This document shows positions 17,752-27,136 of a DNA stretch of 64,000 nucleotides, one piece after another. Source of the stretch: Haloterrigena turkmenica DSM 5511 (GTDB taxonomy: Archaea > Halobacteriota > Halobacteria > Halobacteriales > Natrialbaceae); the NCBI RefSeq assembly GCF_000025325.1, contig NC_013744.1:620001-684000 (forward strand), given 5' to 3'. Position 1 is the stretch's first letter, and each line of letters starts with the position of its first letter. Both the position numbers and the translations under genes were made by a program. Below the pieces are notes generated by a model. That model was not told the origin of the DNA. It did not search any database and saw only the letters and a list, made by a program, of their open reading frames with translations.

Positions 17752-17974
17752 GTTGCTCACCCGTTCGATTAGCGATCGGATCCGTTTGCTTCTTAGCGAA
17801 GACAATCATCGTTCGATCCTCGAGCAAGATGTCTCGCCTCACCTTGATCGTCCCGCCGATTGTTCTTCGGATTCGCTCCCGCTGCCGTGAACGCTGGAAG
17901 AACTGAGGCCGTAGATGGGCAGTTCTCGCTTCGATCGAGTGCGCCGATAAGTGATGCTCGAGCGACTCTCTCCC

Positions 17975-20665
17975 TTAGCCCGTATTTTTCATCCCGGCGG
18001 CGATCCCTTTGACCGTCAGTCGGAGCGTCCGCTCCTCGATATTCGTGCGGTGGTTCCTGTCGAGCAGATGTACCTGCAGCATGTTCAGCGGATCGACGTA
18101 GGGGTTCCGTTGCTCCAGATTCTCGCCGAGCCAGTCGCGAGTGTGGAGGCGATCGCGTTGTCCGATTTCCGTGATCAGTTCGGTCGCCCGCTCGTACTCG
18201 TCGGTCACGCGCGGGAAGAACCGATCGCGGAGCGCCGCATCGGCCATCCCCGCGTACTGTTCGGCGATCTCGAGTTCTGTGCGGGACAACGAGAGGGCGG
18301 CGTTGTCCAGCGTCGTCCGGAAGAACGGCCACTCGTCGTACATCTCCTGAAGGGTATCCATCGAGCCACCGTTGTCTAAGTACGCTTCGATACCGGTCGC
18401 GAGGGCGTACCAGCCCGGGAGGATACACCGCGACTGGGTCCAGGAGAACACCCACGGGATCGCCCGCAGGTCCTCGACGGTCCGCTCGCCGCTGCGGGAG
18501 GCCGGACGCGAGCCCAGGTTCAGGTCCTCGATGACCGTGATCGGCGTCGCCTGCTCGAAGTACCGGACGAAGCCATCGCTCTCGAGGAGGTCGCGGTACT
18601 CCTGTCGGGCGGCGTCGGCCATCGTTTCCATGGCGTCGATCCACTCTGCGTGAACGTCCTCCTCGGGCTGGTCGATCGCCTGCTTTCGCGCCCGGAGTTG
18701 GGCGTTGAGCATCTGCTCGATGTTGCGTTCGGCGATGCGGGGATTGCCGTACTTTTCGGCGATCGCTTCCCCTTGCTCGGTGAACTTGACCTGGCCGGTG
18801 ATCGTGTTGTTCGGCAGGGCCAGCAGCGCCTCGTTCATCGGACCGCCGCCGCGGGAAATCGAACCGCCGCGGCCGTGGAACAGCCGCATCGTCACGTCGT
18901 GGTCGTCGCAGATCTCGCCCAGCCGGCGCTGGTTCTTGTGCAGCGACCAGTTGGCCGCCAGGAAGCCGTTCTCCTTGTTCGAGTCCGAATAGCCCAGCAT
19001 GATCTCCTGGGTTCGCCCGCGGGCCTCGAGGGCCTGACTGTAGGCTTCGTTCTCGAATAGCGTCCCCATGATGCGTCGCGCTCCCGAGAGGGCGTACTCG
19101 GTCTCAAGCAGCGGGACGATGTCGATCCCCGAGTGTTCGGGCAGCGAGACGACGCCGGCTTGATCGGCCAAGAACAGCACCTCGAGGACGTGGCTGGGTT
19201 CGTCGGTCATCGAGATACAGTAGGTGTCGATTGCCTCGACGCCGTACTCGGTCTGCCAGTCGGCGAGGCTGTCGAAGAGTTCGAGGACGCGGGTCGAGTC
19301 GTCGGTCAGTCCGTCGGTCTCGCCGAGGTCGAGCACGGGCTCGTCCTGCAGGACGGCGTCGGTCAGGAATTCGACGCGCTCGGCCTCCGAGAGGCCGCGG
19401 TAGTCGATCCCCTCTCGCTCGAGGGCCTCGGCTATGGCGTCGGTGTGTTTCTGCTGGTGGTCGCGCAGATCGAGGCTCGCGAGCGAGAACCCGAACGTGT
19501 CGACCCGTCGGCGGATGGGGTCGACATGGGCCTCGACGACGGTCTCCCCGCCGTTGTTTCGCAAACTCGTCGCGATGACGTCCAAATCCTCGAGGAGTTC
19601 GTCGACGTCGTCGTAGCCGCCCGGCCGGACGTCCCCGACGCGACGGAGCCGCTCGCGCATGAGCTTGAGCTTCTGGCGGTAGGGCTCGCCGGGGTAGCGC
19701 TCCTCGGCCGTGCGGGCGACGCTGGGCAGCCGCTCGCGGTCCACCTCGAGTGAGGCCTCGAACTCGCCTCCCGCATCGATCCGACCCCCGTCCTGACTCA
19801 ACACGCCCGACAGGCGCTTGAGCTCGTCACGGTACTTCTCGAGGACGACCTCCCGCTGGCGCTCCAAGACGTTCGCCGTGACCTCGGGCGTCACGTAGGG
19901 ATTGCCGTCGCGATCGCTACCCGCCCACGAGCGGAACTCGAACAGCTTCGGAACGTCGATGTCCCGCGGGAGCTCCGAATCGATCGCATCGTCGAGCTCG
20001 TCGTAGACCTCGCCGACCACGTCGAACAGCGTGTTCTCGAGGTACCACTGGACGTTGCGCGCCTCGTCTTCGGGTTCGGGCTGGCGGTTTCGCACCTGTG
20101 GGGTCTGCCAGAGACTCGTCACCTCGGCGTCGATGTCCCGCCAGACCTGTTCCTCCTCCTTCTCGGTCAGTAGCCGCTCGTCCAGGGTCTCGAGGGACGT
20201 CGAAATATCCCTCAGTTTGGATTTGACGGTCTTCCGGCGGGCTTCGGTCGGATGTGCCGTGAACGTCGGCTCGATGAGGATATCGTCCAGAATCCGCTGG
20301 ACGGTCTCGTCGTCGGCCTCGCCGAGTTCCGCCGCCGCGTCCTCGAGGCCGTCGTCGAGGGTCCGCTCGTGAGAGCCCGTTCGGATCGTTCGGATCCGCT
20401 CCCGTTCCTCCGCGAGGTTGATTAGTTCGAAGTAGGTCGTGAACGCCCGCGCGACGATCCGCTGATTGTGAGGCGACAGTCCTTCGAGTTCCGCGATCAG
20501 CGGGTCGCGGGTGTCGAGGTCGCCCGATCGGTAGTCGATCGCCGCCCGCCGGCACGATTTGACTGTCTCAAACGCCTCGAGAGACGTCTGCTCCTCGAGA
20601 ATGTTGCCCAGGAGCGCGCCGAGGTCGTGAATATCTTGACTGATGGATCTGTCGTGGAGCTCCAT
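17975..20665 (-). CDS. ppc: Phosphoenolpyruvate carboxylase
   Basis: An 896-residue bacterial-type PEP carboxylase that fixes bicarbonate onto PEP to give oxaloacetate. The catalytic TAHPTE motif has its histidine at residue 138, the same number as in the E. coli enzyme; later come LGYSDSNKENG, the glycine-rich FHGRGGSISRGGGP loop and the C-terminal GIAAGMKNTG. The start at 20665 (MELHDRSIS) follows a TTTTTAACG box about 30 bases upstream; the frame extends to 20740 without family similarity. It replenishes the citric-acid cycle. A near-match of the window's palindrome lies about 100 bases inside the gene (20557). Confidence 0.96.
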   Translation of the reverse strand: MELHDRSISQDIHDLGALLGNILEEQTSLEAFETVKSCRRAAIDYRSGDLDTRDPLIAELEGLSPHNQRIVARAFTTYFELINLAEERERIRTIRTGSHERTLDDGLEDAAAELGEADDETVQRILDDILIEPTFTAHPTEARRKTVKSKLRDISTSLETLDERLLTEKEEEQVWRDIDAEVTSLWQTPQVRNRQPEPEDEARNVQWYLENTLFDVVGEVYDELDDAIDSELPRDIDVPKLFEFRSWAGSDRDGNPYVTPEVTANVLERQREVVLEKYRDELKRLSGVLSQDGGRIDAGGEFEASLEVDRERLPSVARTAEERYPGEPYRQKLKLMRERLRRVGDVRPGGYDDVDELLEDLDVIATSLRNNGGETVVEAHVDPIRRRVDTFGFSLASLDLRDHQQKHTDAIAEALEREGIDYRGLSEAERVEFLTDAVLQDEPVLDLGETDGLTDDSTRVLELFDSLADWQTEYGVEAIDTYCISMTDEPSHVLEVLFLADQAGVVSLPEHSGIDIVPLLETEYALSGARRIMGTLFENEAYSQALEARGRTQEIMLGYSDSNKENGFLAANWSLHKNQRRLGEICDDHDVTMRLFHGRGGSISRGGGPMNEALLALPNNTITGQVKFTEQGEAIAEKYGNPRIAERNIEQMLNAQLRARKQAIDQPEEDVHAEWIDAMETMADAARQEYRDLLESDGFVRYFEQATPITVIEDLNLGSRPASRSGERTVEDLRAIPWVFSWTQSRCILPGWYALATGIEAYLDNGGSMDTLQEMYDEWPFFRTTLDNAALSLSRTELEIAEQYAGMADAALRDRFFPRVTDEYERATELITEIGQRDRLHTRDWLGENLEQRNPYVDPLNMLQVHLLDRNHRTNIEERTLRLTVKGIAAGMKNTG
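20557..20573. promoter_or_regulatory. ATTTG-N7-CAAAC near-palindrome inside ppc (site 2)
   Basis: ATTTGA-CTGTC-TCAAAC, one mismatch from the consensus, within the first codons 31-37 of ppc. Because it is coding sequence it may be chance. Confidence 0.25.
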
Positions 20666-20853
20666 ATACCCTGAATATCCCTTCGACGTTAAAAATCTCC
20701 CGCCGAGACACAAGGCTTCATCGGCCCGTTCGCCGAGCACGCGTCAACAGAGACACCACGTCCCGAAACTTCGAGGGATGCCGTCCGTTTCGGACCACCC
20801 CGATCCCGGCCGGTCGGCGGACCGAAAGCGAATGCTTCTTGCGGTCGGCAGGG

Positions 20854-21738
20854 ATGGACAGCGATGTGAACATCGGAATCGCGTTCGCCGGCCTGGCCGC
20901 GTTGCTCTACGGGACGTCCCTGTTCGTGATGAAGCGGTGGTTCGCCGACTACTCCTCGCCGACCTTTCTGTCGATCACCTATGCGCTCTCGATGGTCCTC
21001 TATCTCCCGGTAGTCGTCGCCGCCGACGGTCCCTTCCTCCCCGCGTCGAATCGAGTCAGCGCTCTCGGCTCTATTTTCGCGGTCACGGCGTTGACGGCCC
21101 TCGCTATGGTATTCCTGTTTCGCGCGCTCCGAATCGGCGAGGTCTCGTACGTCTCGCCGATCAGCAAGATCATTCCGGTGTTCGTCCTCCCGCTGGAAGT
21201 GGGCCTGCTGAGACAGCGACTCTCCGCGCTCCAGATCGGGGGCGTGGTCGTCGCGACGATCGCGATCTACGTCGCCAACTGGGAGGGGACGACGCTCCTC
21301 GCCCCGCTCAAACGAGCAAGTCGGTCTCGGCCGGCCCAACTGGCGCTGCTGTCGGCCGCGACGTTCGCGGTCGTCGACGTGGGCAAACGCGTGCTGATGC
21401 AGGAACTGGCCATCGCACCGACGACGTACGTTCCGCTGATGTTTCTCGGCGTCGCCGGGTTGATGGGACCGCTGGCGATCCGGGCTCGCTGGCCGGACGA
21501 CTGGTGGCGCGACCTGCCCCTGTTCGTCGTCACGGCGCTCATCATCGCGTCCGGGAACCACGTCGTCCTGCTCGCCTTTCAGCGATTGCCGGCGAGCATC
21601 GTCTCTCCCGTCGTCAACGGACAGGCGATCGTCGCCGTGATTCTGGGCGCGATCTTCCTCGAGGAGTCCCACCTTCGGACGCGTCTCGTCGCGACCGGCC
21701 TGGCCGTCCTCGGTATCACGATGATTTCCCTCGGGTGA
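20854..21738 (+). CDS. EamA/DMT-superfamily permease
   Basis: A 294-residue protein with ten predicted membrane helices arranged as two EamA repeats (about 5-145 and 155-294); the motif YVSPISKIIPVFVLP closes the first half and SIVSPVVNGQAIVAVILGAIFLEE the second, as is typical. It probably exports or imports a small metabolite. The ATG at 20854 follows an AATGCTTCTT box by about 20 bases. It is divergent from ppc. Confidence 0.88.
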   Translation: MDSDVNIGIAFAGLAALLYGTSLFVMKRWFADYSSPTFLSITYALSMVLYLPVVVAADGPFLPASNRVSALGSIFAVTALTALAMVFLFRALRIGEVSYVSPISKIIPVFVLPLEVGLLRQRLSALQIGGVVVATIAIYVANWEGTTLLAPLKRASRSRPAQLALLSAATFAVVDVGKRVLMQELAIAPTTYVPLMFLGVAGLMGPLAIRARWPDDWWRDLPLFVVTALIIASGNHVVLLAFQRLPASIVSPVVNGQAIVAVILGAIFLEESHLRTRLVATGLAVLGITMISLG

Positions 21739-21844
21739 GCGCGGAGAGTCGCGGGTACTCGCTTGTGCGAGGGTGATCCCCGGCGACGGAACGAGATGAC
21801 TGGGCCAGCTCGTCGAATCGAACGTGTGCAGGCTGAACCCCGTC

Positions 21845-21861
21845 GTTTGTGTCTCTCAAAC
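21845..21861. promoter_or_regulatory. GTTTG-N7-CAAAC palindrome (site 3)
   Basis: GTTTGT-GTCTC-TCAAAC, flanked by C and G. Lies downstream of the DMT permease and about 490 bases before the aldo/keto reductase start. Confidence 0.55.
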
Positions 21862-22026
21862 GAACGGCCGAGGACGGATACGATAGGTACGCGGATGCGA
21901 ACCGATTGCCGTCGCGCGATTACGTCAGTACGGGTGTAAACGAACGCGGTAGCTACTGCTTCGTTTCGATCACAGGAAATGGGGTATCGGCCGACTGAGA
22001 ATCTGCGTTACGCGCCGCATTCCGCC

Positions 22027-22043
22027 GTTTGTAACGATCAAAC
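22027..22043. promoter_or_regulatory. GTTTG-N7-CAAAC palindrome (site 4)
   Basis: GTTTGT-AACGA-TCAAAC, flanked by C and G; about 305-320 bases before the aldo/keto reductase start. Confidence 0.55.
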
Positions 22044-22156
22044 GCTGCCGGAGACCGGATCAAACCGAGAAATCGGAGCGAGAGCGATAGCTCACCCCAC
22101 TCGTTTACCGAAGACAGAAATTCGTTCACGGAACTCGATAGGAGGACGCAGATACC

Positions 22157-22173
22157 GTTTTGTTCTCTCAAAC
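22157..22173. promoter_or_regulatory. GTTTT-N7-CAAAC imperfect palindrome (site 5)
   Basis: GTTTTG-TTCTC-TCAAAC has one mismatch in the GTTTG core. It is the third site in the same intergenic region. Confidence 0.4.
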
Positions 22174-22346
22174 GGCTCCTTCTCGACCCACCGCACCGGG
22201 ACTGCGTGGGGACGTGTTGGCAGGGTAGAAACCGCGGATATCGAACGGCGAGGTTTGGACTCACTCGTTCCAGACGGGGTCGGCGATCGGCCAGCACGTT
22301 ATCCGATACGGGAAGGTATAAGGATCGTTCGAGCCACGTTGTAGAT

Positions 22347-23156
22347 ATGTTCGACGAGGACGCATACAGGCTCGGATTCGGGACGTACAGTCTCACCGAC
22401 GAGGACGGTATCGATGCCCTCGTGACGGCGATCGAGTCGGGATACCGTCACCTCGATACGGCCCGCCTGTACGGAAACGAGGAAGAGGTCGGCGAGGCCA
22501 TCGACCGAGCCGACGTCGATCGCGACGAGCTGTTCGTCGCCACGAAGATCGCCCACTTCGAGGAACCGGAGAAGACGCCGGAGTACGTTCGAAACGGCGT
22601 CGAGGAGAGCCTCTCTCGGCTCGGGATCGAGACGATCGATCTGCTCTACCACCACTGGCCCCGCGGCCAGGACGACATCGAGACCGTGCTCCCCGTGTTC
22701 AACGACCTCGTCGATGCGGGACAGGTCGAGCGCGTCGGCGTGAGCAATTACACGCCCGCCGATCTGGAACTCGCTGACGACCTCCTCGAGCCGTCGCCGT
22801 ACGCGGTTCAGGCCGAGATGCACCCGTTCCTGCCCCAGAACGAGCTCCGCGCGGCCGTCCGGGATCGCGACGCGTACTTCGTCGCCTACTCCCCGATCGC
22901 GCAAGGCGAAGTGTTCGATACCCCCGAGATCTCGGCGGTCGCCGACAAACACGACGTGAACGAGGCCGTCGTCAGCCTGGCTTGGCTCCTCTCGAAGGAC
23001 GGCGTCGTTCCGATCCCCCGGTCGCAGACGCCCGAGCACATTCGGAGCAACCGCGAGGCGCTCGAGGTCGAGCTAGACGAGGCGGATATCGAACGGATCG
23101 ACGGCATCGATCGTCGGCTCCGCTGTGAGGACCCCGACTGGATGGAGTGGGAGTGA
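22347..23156 (+). CDS. Aldo/keto reductase
   Basis: A 269-residue AKR with the full catalytic tetrad D37, Y42, K67 and H102 (motifs HLDTARLYGNEE, VATKIAH, LLYHHWP). It reduces an aldehyde or ketone with NADPH, or runs in the oxidative direction on a polyol. The C-terminal IPRSQTPEHIRSN segment is the NADP-phosphate loop. The start at 22347 lies about 25-32 bases after the GGTATAAGG box. Its promoter region has three copies of the window's palindrome, so it is probably co-regulated with the polyol island. Confidence 0.92.
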   Translation: MFDEDAYRLGFGTYSLTDEDGIDALVTAIESGYRHLDTARLYGNEEEVGEAIDRADVDRDELFVATKIAHFEEPEKTPEYVRNGVEESLSRLGIETIDLLYHHWPRGQDDIETVLPVFNDLVDAGQVERVGVSNYTPADLELADDLLEPSPYAVQAEMHPFLPQNELRAAVRDRDAYFVAYSPIAQGEVFDTPEISAVADKHDVNEAVVSLAWLLSKDGVVPIPRSQTPEHIRSNREALEVELDEADIERIDGIDRRLRCEDPDWMEWE

Positions 23157-23399
23157 GCGAGCCAGCGACGGCACCGCTCGAAGGCGACTAGCAGGCCTGA
23201 ACGGAACGACGCGATTTTTCGGTCGGCCTCTCGGCGCTCAGCGAATCGGGTAGCGGCGTCTGTTCGGCTCTCATGATCGCAGTCAGGATAGCGCGGGACG
23301 TGCTGTCTCGAAAAGAGTGGGCGTGAGCTACTATCGCGAGTCGTCGTCCCGACGATCTCGCGAGTGCGCCTGGGTCGGCCGTAACGGGCCAGTTCGCGA

Positions 23400-24488
23400 C
23401 TATCGACTGACGCTGTTCGCCTCGCCGTTCTCGTCGTACGTTCGGATGAGATCGGCGATGAGTTCGACGTCACGCTTCGATTCCTCCGGCGGCGTCCGCG
23501 GCTCGGTCTCCCCTTCGATACACTCGAGGAAATGTCGGAGCTCGCGTTTGAACGGCTCGTCCGACGACGGAGTGTGCTGGGTCTCCGTCGTCTCCTCCGT
23601 TCCGAGTTTGGTGCGGACGTCCGACGGCGTGTTCTTGATGAACGCGTTCGAGAACTCGATCGACGCCGATCCCTCGGGAGCGTCGACGCGGATGCGCTCG
23701 TCGTACCACTTCCGATCGGTCGCGCCGGACTCGAGGATACACCGGCGGTCCCCTTCGTACCGGAGCTGAGCGGTAACGTACTTCCAGCCCTTGAACACGT
23801 CGACGTGGTCGATTCGTTCGACCGATCCGAACGCCGACCGGAGCGCGTTGACGTCGTGGCAGATGCTCTCGAGGTGGTACTCGTAGGCCCGCGTGAGCGT
23901 CTCGTCGTCGGTTCCGATAGCAGCCTCGACCTGCTGCTGGCGCTTCGAGTTGCTCTCCTCGAGGAACGCGTCGTCGAGGTCGGCGTAGACGATGTCGTAG
24001 TTCTCCTCGATGACCGCGCCGACGTCCGGCGGGATGACGGTGCTCGTGACGAGATCGATCTCCGACAGCTCGTCGACCTCGGCCCGGAACTTCTGGAAGC
24101 CGGGATCGAAGCGCTTCATGTAGCCGACCATGCAGACCGCGTCCGTCTCCGCGGCCGCGTCGATCACGTCCTGGGCGTCCTCGGGCGTCACGGCGACCGG
24201 CTTCTCGACGAACGTGTGCAGGTCCGCCTCGAGGGCGGCGACGGCCACCTCCGCGTGGGTGTGCATCGGCGTCGTGACGACCACGCCGTCGAGTTCCTCG
24301 GCCTGCTCTTCGATCAGCGCCGCGCTCTCCGTGTATCGATTGGGGACGTTGTACCGGTCGCCGAACGTCTCGACGACGTTTTCGCCGGGGTCAGCGATCG
24401 CGTGGATGTCTGCTTCGGGGAGTTCCGCGAGGTACGGAACGTGCATGATCTGTGCGATAGCGCCGACACCAATGACTCCGAGCTTCAT
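23400..24488 (-). CDS. Gfo/Idh/MocA-family dehydrogenase, IolG-like candidate A
   Basis: A 362-residue NAD(P)-dependent oxidoreductase. The Rossmann fingerprint G6-V-G-V-G..A is followed by the catalytic EKP at 95-97, and the helix CHDVNALRSAFG in the middle holds the usual active-site Asp/His region. Family members oxidise inositols, sugars or sugar acids at a ring hydroxyl. It is a clear paralogue of the enzyme at 50494-51561: both share GTIAQIMHIP-like starts, EKPxAVTPxDA and an FKREL..F near the end. An AAACTATTTG box lies about 35-45 bases upstream. Which polyol it uses is not decided by sequence. Confidence 0.88.
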   Translation of the reverse strand: MKLGVIGVGAIAQIMHVPYLAELPEADIHAIADPGENVVETFGDRYNVPNRYTESAALIEEQAEELDGVVVTTPMHTHAEVAVAALEADLHTFVEKPVAVTPEDAQDVIDAAAETDAVCMVGYMKRFDPGFQKFRAEVDELSEIDLVTSTVIPPDVGAVIEENYDIVYADLDDAFLEESNSKRQQQVEAAIGTDDETLTRAYEYHLESICHDVNALRSAFGSVERIDHVDVFKGWKYVTAQLRYEGDRRCILESGATDRKWYDERIRVDAPEGSASIEFSNAFIKNTPSDVRTKLGTEETTETQHTPSSDEPFKRELRHFLECIEGETEPRTPPEESKRDVELIADLIRTYDENGEANSVSR

Positions 24489-24844
24489 CTCAACAACGCG
24501 TTAGTCAGCATCCCACAAATAGTTTACCAAGGGTTAGCACGCGGCGATCGCGCCTCGATTTCCCGTCGCCTCCCTCGCTGCCGAGACTGCGACCGGTCCC
24601 GTCGACCACCGGCGAGACGGACCCGACTCGAGGGCGACGCCCGACGGCGGCGAACCGGCGTCGGACGGCGAGTGGCGTCCGATATCTATTTGCACGATGC
24701 GATCGATCCGTTCAGTATGCGGCTTATCAGCTCTCTCGGGCGTAGCCCCGGGACCGGAACGAGCGCACGACCGCTCGAGGTGCGTGATCGAACCGAAGCG
24801 AAACCGACCGCCGAGGGCGTCTCGCCCCGGGGAGGAATCAGCCG
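24489..24844. other. Divergent region between two Gfo/Idh/MocA genes
   Basis: About 356 bases with two divergent promoters. On the plus strand the TATA-like ATCTATTTG (24684-24692) lies about 130 bases before the next gene's start; a short open frame fills that gap (24717-24848, listed separately). Confidence 0.5.
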
Positions 24845-24848
24845 ATGA
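24717..24848 (+). CDS. Short upstream ORF coupled by ATGA to the next gene (43 residues)
   Basis: The ATG at 24717 lies 25-33 bases after an ATCTATTTG box, as expected for a leaderless mRNA start. The 43-codon frame ends in a TGA that overlaps the next gene's ATG (ATGA at 24845-24848). A GGAGG ribosome site for the next gene lies inside its last codons. The peptide is Arg/Gly/Ser-rich and I do not recognise it. It could be a leader ORF that couples translation, or just the 5' untranslated region. Confidence 0.4.
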   Translation: MRLISSLGRSPGTGTSARPLEVRDRTEAKPTAEGVSPRGGISR

Positions 24849-25954
24849 GCCTTCGGGTCGGGTTCATCGGCTACGGCTTCATGGGACAGGCGCACGCGAA
24901 CGCGCTGGCTCGCCTCCCGATGTTTTTCCCCGAGGCACCGGCCACCGACCGGCACATGCTGTGCGGGCGCAACGAGGAGCGCGTCGCGTCGGCCGCGGAG
25001 CGCTTCGGGTTCGCGCACACGACCGACGACTGGGAGCGACTCGTCGACGAGGTCGACGTCCTCTACAACCTCGGGCCGAACGACCTCCACGCCGAACCGA
25101 CGATCGCCGCCCTCGAGAACGACGTCCACGTCCTCTGTGAGAAACCGCTCGCGGCCACCCTCGAGGACGCGGAACGGATGGTCGCGGCCGCCGACGAGAG
25201 CGACGCCGTCGCCGCGTGTGCGTTCAATTACCGATACGTCCCCGCGTTGCGACTGGCCAAGGAGTTAATCGACGAGGGAGCGCTCGGCAAAATCCGCCAC
25301 GTCCGCGGGAAGTACCTCGTCGACTGGCAGGCCGACGCCGAGCACCCGTGGGTCTGGCGCAACGACGCGGAGCGAGCGGGGTACGGGCAGGTCGGCGACC
25401 TCGGCTCGCACACGATCGATCTCGCGCGGTGGCTCGTCGGCGCGATCGAGGACGTCAGCGGACGGCTCGCCACGTTCGTCGACGAGCGGCCCGCCCCCGA
25501 CGGCGACGGGACTCTTCCGGTGACGACCGACGACGCCTACCTCGCGACCGCGTCGTTCGAATCGGGCGCGATCGGCGTCTTCGAGGGGTCGAGCATGGCC
25601 TCGGGACACAAGGCGACCAACGCGATCGAGATCATCGGTTCCGAGGGCGCGATCCGATTCGACCTCGAGCGACTCAACGAACTCGAGGTGTACGACGACG
25701 ACCGGCGCGGCTACGAGCGCATCCTCGTCACGGACGAGGACGATCCGTACGGCGACCGGTGGTGGCCGGCCGGCCACGCGATCGGCTGGGAACACACCGT
25801 CGTCCATGAGAACTACGAGTTCCTCCGCGCCATCGCGGGCGAGGGCGATGATATCGTGTCCTTCGACGAAGCGCTGACGGTACAGCGAATCGTCGACACC
25901 GTCGCCCGAAGCGACGATCGGGGACAGCGGCTCGCGGTCGAGACCGACAGCTGA
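24845..25954 (+). CDS. Gfo/Idh/MocA-family dehydrogenase, candidate B
   Basis: A 369-residue oxidoreductase of a different branch from the other two in the window. The fingerprint FIGYGFMGQAHANAL starts at residue 7, EKP is at 99-101, and GDLGSHTIDLARWLVG contains the Asp/His pair typical of inositol or sugar dehydrogenases of this family. The later GHAIGWEHTVVHENYEFL motif is common in inositol 2-dehydrogenase and related hydride-transfer enzymes. The start at 24845 has a GGGGAGGAATC ribosome site. Likely substrates are cyclic polyols or aldoses; the neighbouring IolE-like gene (convergent) favours an inositol. Confidence 0.87.
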   Translation: MSLRVGFIGYGFMGQAHANALARLPMFFPEAPATDRHMLCGRNEERVASAAERFGFAHTTDDWERLVDEVDVLYNLGPNDLHAEPTIAALENDVHVLCEKPLAATLEDAERMVAAADESDAVAACAFNYRYVPALRLAKELIDEGALGKIRHVRGKYLVDWQADAEHPWVWRNDAERAGYGQVGDLGSHTIDLARWLVGAIEDVSGRLATFVDERPAPDGDGTLPVTTDDAYLATASFESGAIGVFEGSSMASGHKATNAIEIIGSEGAIRFDLERLNELEVYDDDRRGYERILVTDEDDPYGDRWWPAGHAIGWEHTVVHENYEFLRAIAGEGDDIVSFDEALTVQRIVDTVARSDDRGQRLAVETDS

Positions 25955-26122
25955 TCGCGCGGTCGATCGCCGTCACTAGAGAGATTCCCGATCCGAGTAC
26001 TGACCGCTCAAACGTCGATCCGTCTCGCTCCGACTGCGGTCGCTGTCATCGGCTTCAACAGCCGCGGAAGAGGGTATGGCAGCGCTTGCGGACAGCGGTC
26101 TCCGCTCGACTATCGACTCGGC

Positions 26123-26926
26123 CTACGCGTCGGTCGCGTCGGTCCAGTGGTCGATGTTCCGCTTCGCGTGGACGAGCCTGTCGTCGCGCTCGTTCTCGAT
26201 CTCGATCGTGATCTGTCCGTCGTAGCCGATCTCGTCAAGCGCCTCGTCGACGGCCTCGAAGTCGATGACGCCGTCGCCGAGGTCGACGAACGACGTGAGG
26301 AACACGAAGAGGCTGTCGTACTGGACGTTCCCCGCGGTGAGGGTGTCGACGTGGTCCTGGAAGTCGACGGTTGGGTCGATGTCCTTGAGGTGGACGTACG
26401 CGATGTCGTCCGCGAACCGGTGGATACCGTCGATGACGTCGCCGTAGGGCTGGTAGTGGGCCGTGTCGTACAGCAACTCGAGGTTGTCGGGCGCGCGCTC
26501 GAGCCACTCCTCGATCTCTTCGGGACTCTCGATGTGCGAGGCCCCGTGGTGGTGGATGACGGGCGTGACGCCGGCCTCGTCGGCGGCCGTACAGATCCGG
26601 TCGAGCCACTCGTCGAACGTCGCGTCGTCGGTCTGGCCCCGCGGCGGCGGCAGGATGCCGAGGAAGCGCGCGTCGAGTTCGGCCGCGATACCCGCGCCCC
26701 GGACCGCCGCGTCGACGTCCTCTTCGTTGTTGAGCCAGCCGGCCATGACGCAGTAGATGTCGAGGCCGTGCTCCTCGAGGGACTCCTGGAGCGAGTCGAC
26801 GCCGATGTATTCGACTTTCCCGAGCCCGATTTCGACGCCGTCGTACCGGCACGCGGCGAAGTCACCGAGACCCTCGGACAGTACCTCTGCTGGGTCGTAC
26901 ATGATGGTCGTATATCCTACGCCCAT
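26123..26926 (-). CDS. IolE-like TIM-barrel dehydratase/epimerase, copy 1
   Basis: A 267-residue xylose-isomerase-like TIM barrel. Motifs in order: HHHGASHIES (about 125-134, putative metal ligand E133), LLYDTAHYQPYGD (D154, H157), YVHLKDIDP (H179) and ITIEIENE (E242 or E244). This pattern, together with DLGDGVIDFEA near 215-225, resembles inosose dehydratase IolE (2-keto-myo-inositol to a trihydroxycyclohexanedione). Members of the fold also act as epimerases, for example 5-keto-L-gluconate epimerase in Thermotoga. A close paralogue lies at 42857-43672. It is convergent with candidate B dehydrogenase. Confidence 0.85.
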   Translation of the reverse strand: MGVGYTTIMYDPAEVLSEGLGDFAACRYDGVEIGLGKVEYIGVDSLQESLEEHGLDIYCVMAGWLNNEEDVDAAVRGAGIAAELDARFLGILPPPRGQTDDATFDEWLDRICTAADEAGVTPVIHHHGASHIESPEEIEEWLERAPDNLELLYDTAHYQPYGDVIDGIHRFADDIAYVHLKDIDPTVDFQDHVDTLTAGNVQYDSLFVFLTSFVDLGDGVIDFEAVDEALDEIGYDGQITIEIENERDDRLVHAKRNIDHWTDATDA

Positions 26927-27136
26927 ACAGAGTGGAGGACCGTCCGAGATAATAAATCATGGGGATGGCTGGCGCGTTGGACGGACTCGAGTGCAGTCGT
27001 CGACTGGTCGTCGGTGCCACGGTCCGTGAGCGCGATCGGTCCGATACAGCGAATTGTACGCCTTCGTAGGGTGTGAACGACATCAGATTCTGACCCTTTC
27101 AGTAGCTTTGTATTGCAGTGGCTCGGATTAGCGAGT

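Larger units (their letters stand above)
16957..17974. other. Gene-poor region between iclR and ppc
   Basis: About 1 kb with lower GC than its surroundings. It holds the iclR promoter, an inverted repeat (17364-17385) and a weak ORF on the minus strand (17395-17751) that looks decayed. Several short frames on the plus strand have no codon bias. I see no RNA gene here. Confidence 0.5.
21739..22346. other. Long intergenic region with three palindromes
   Basis: About 600 bases upstream of the aldo/keto reductase. Open frames exist on both strands but run through palindromes and show no acidic haloarchaeal composition, so I consider them non-coding. It contains palindromes at 21845, 22027 and (imperfect) 22157, and the TATA box GGTATAAGG at about 22315-22323. 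Confidence 0.55.

Noticed and set aside
21953-22396. A 147-codon minus-strand frame upstream of the aldo/keto reductase
   Set aside because: It overlaps the reductase start and its TATA box, has basic composition, and spans two of the palindromes.
26008-26013. TCAAAC half-site between dehydrogenase B and the IolE-like gene
   Set aside because: The base positions 11 bases upstream read GTACTG, only a partial match.
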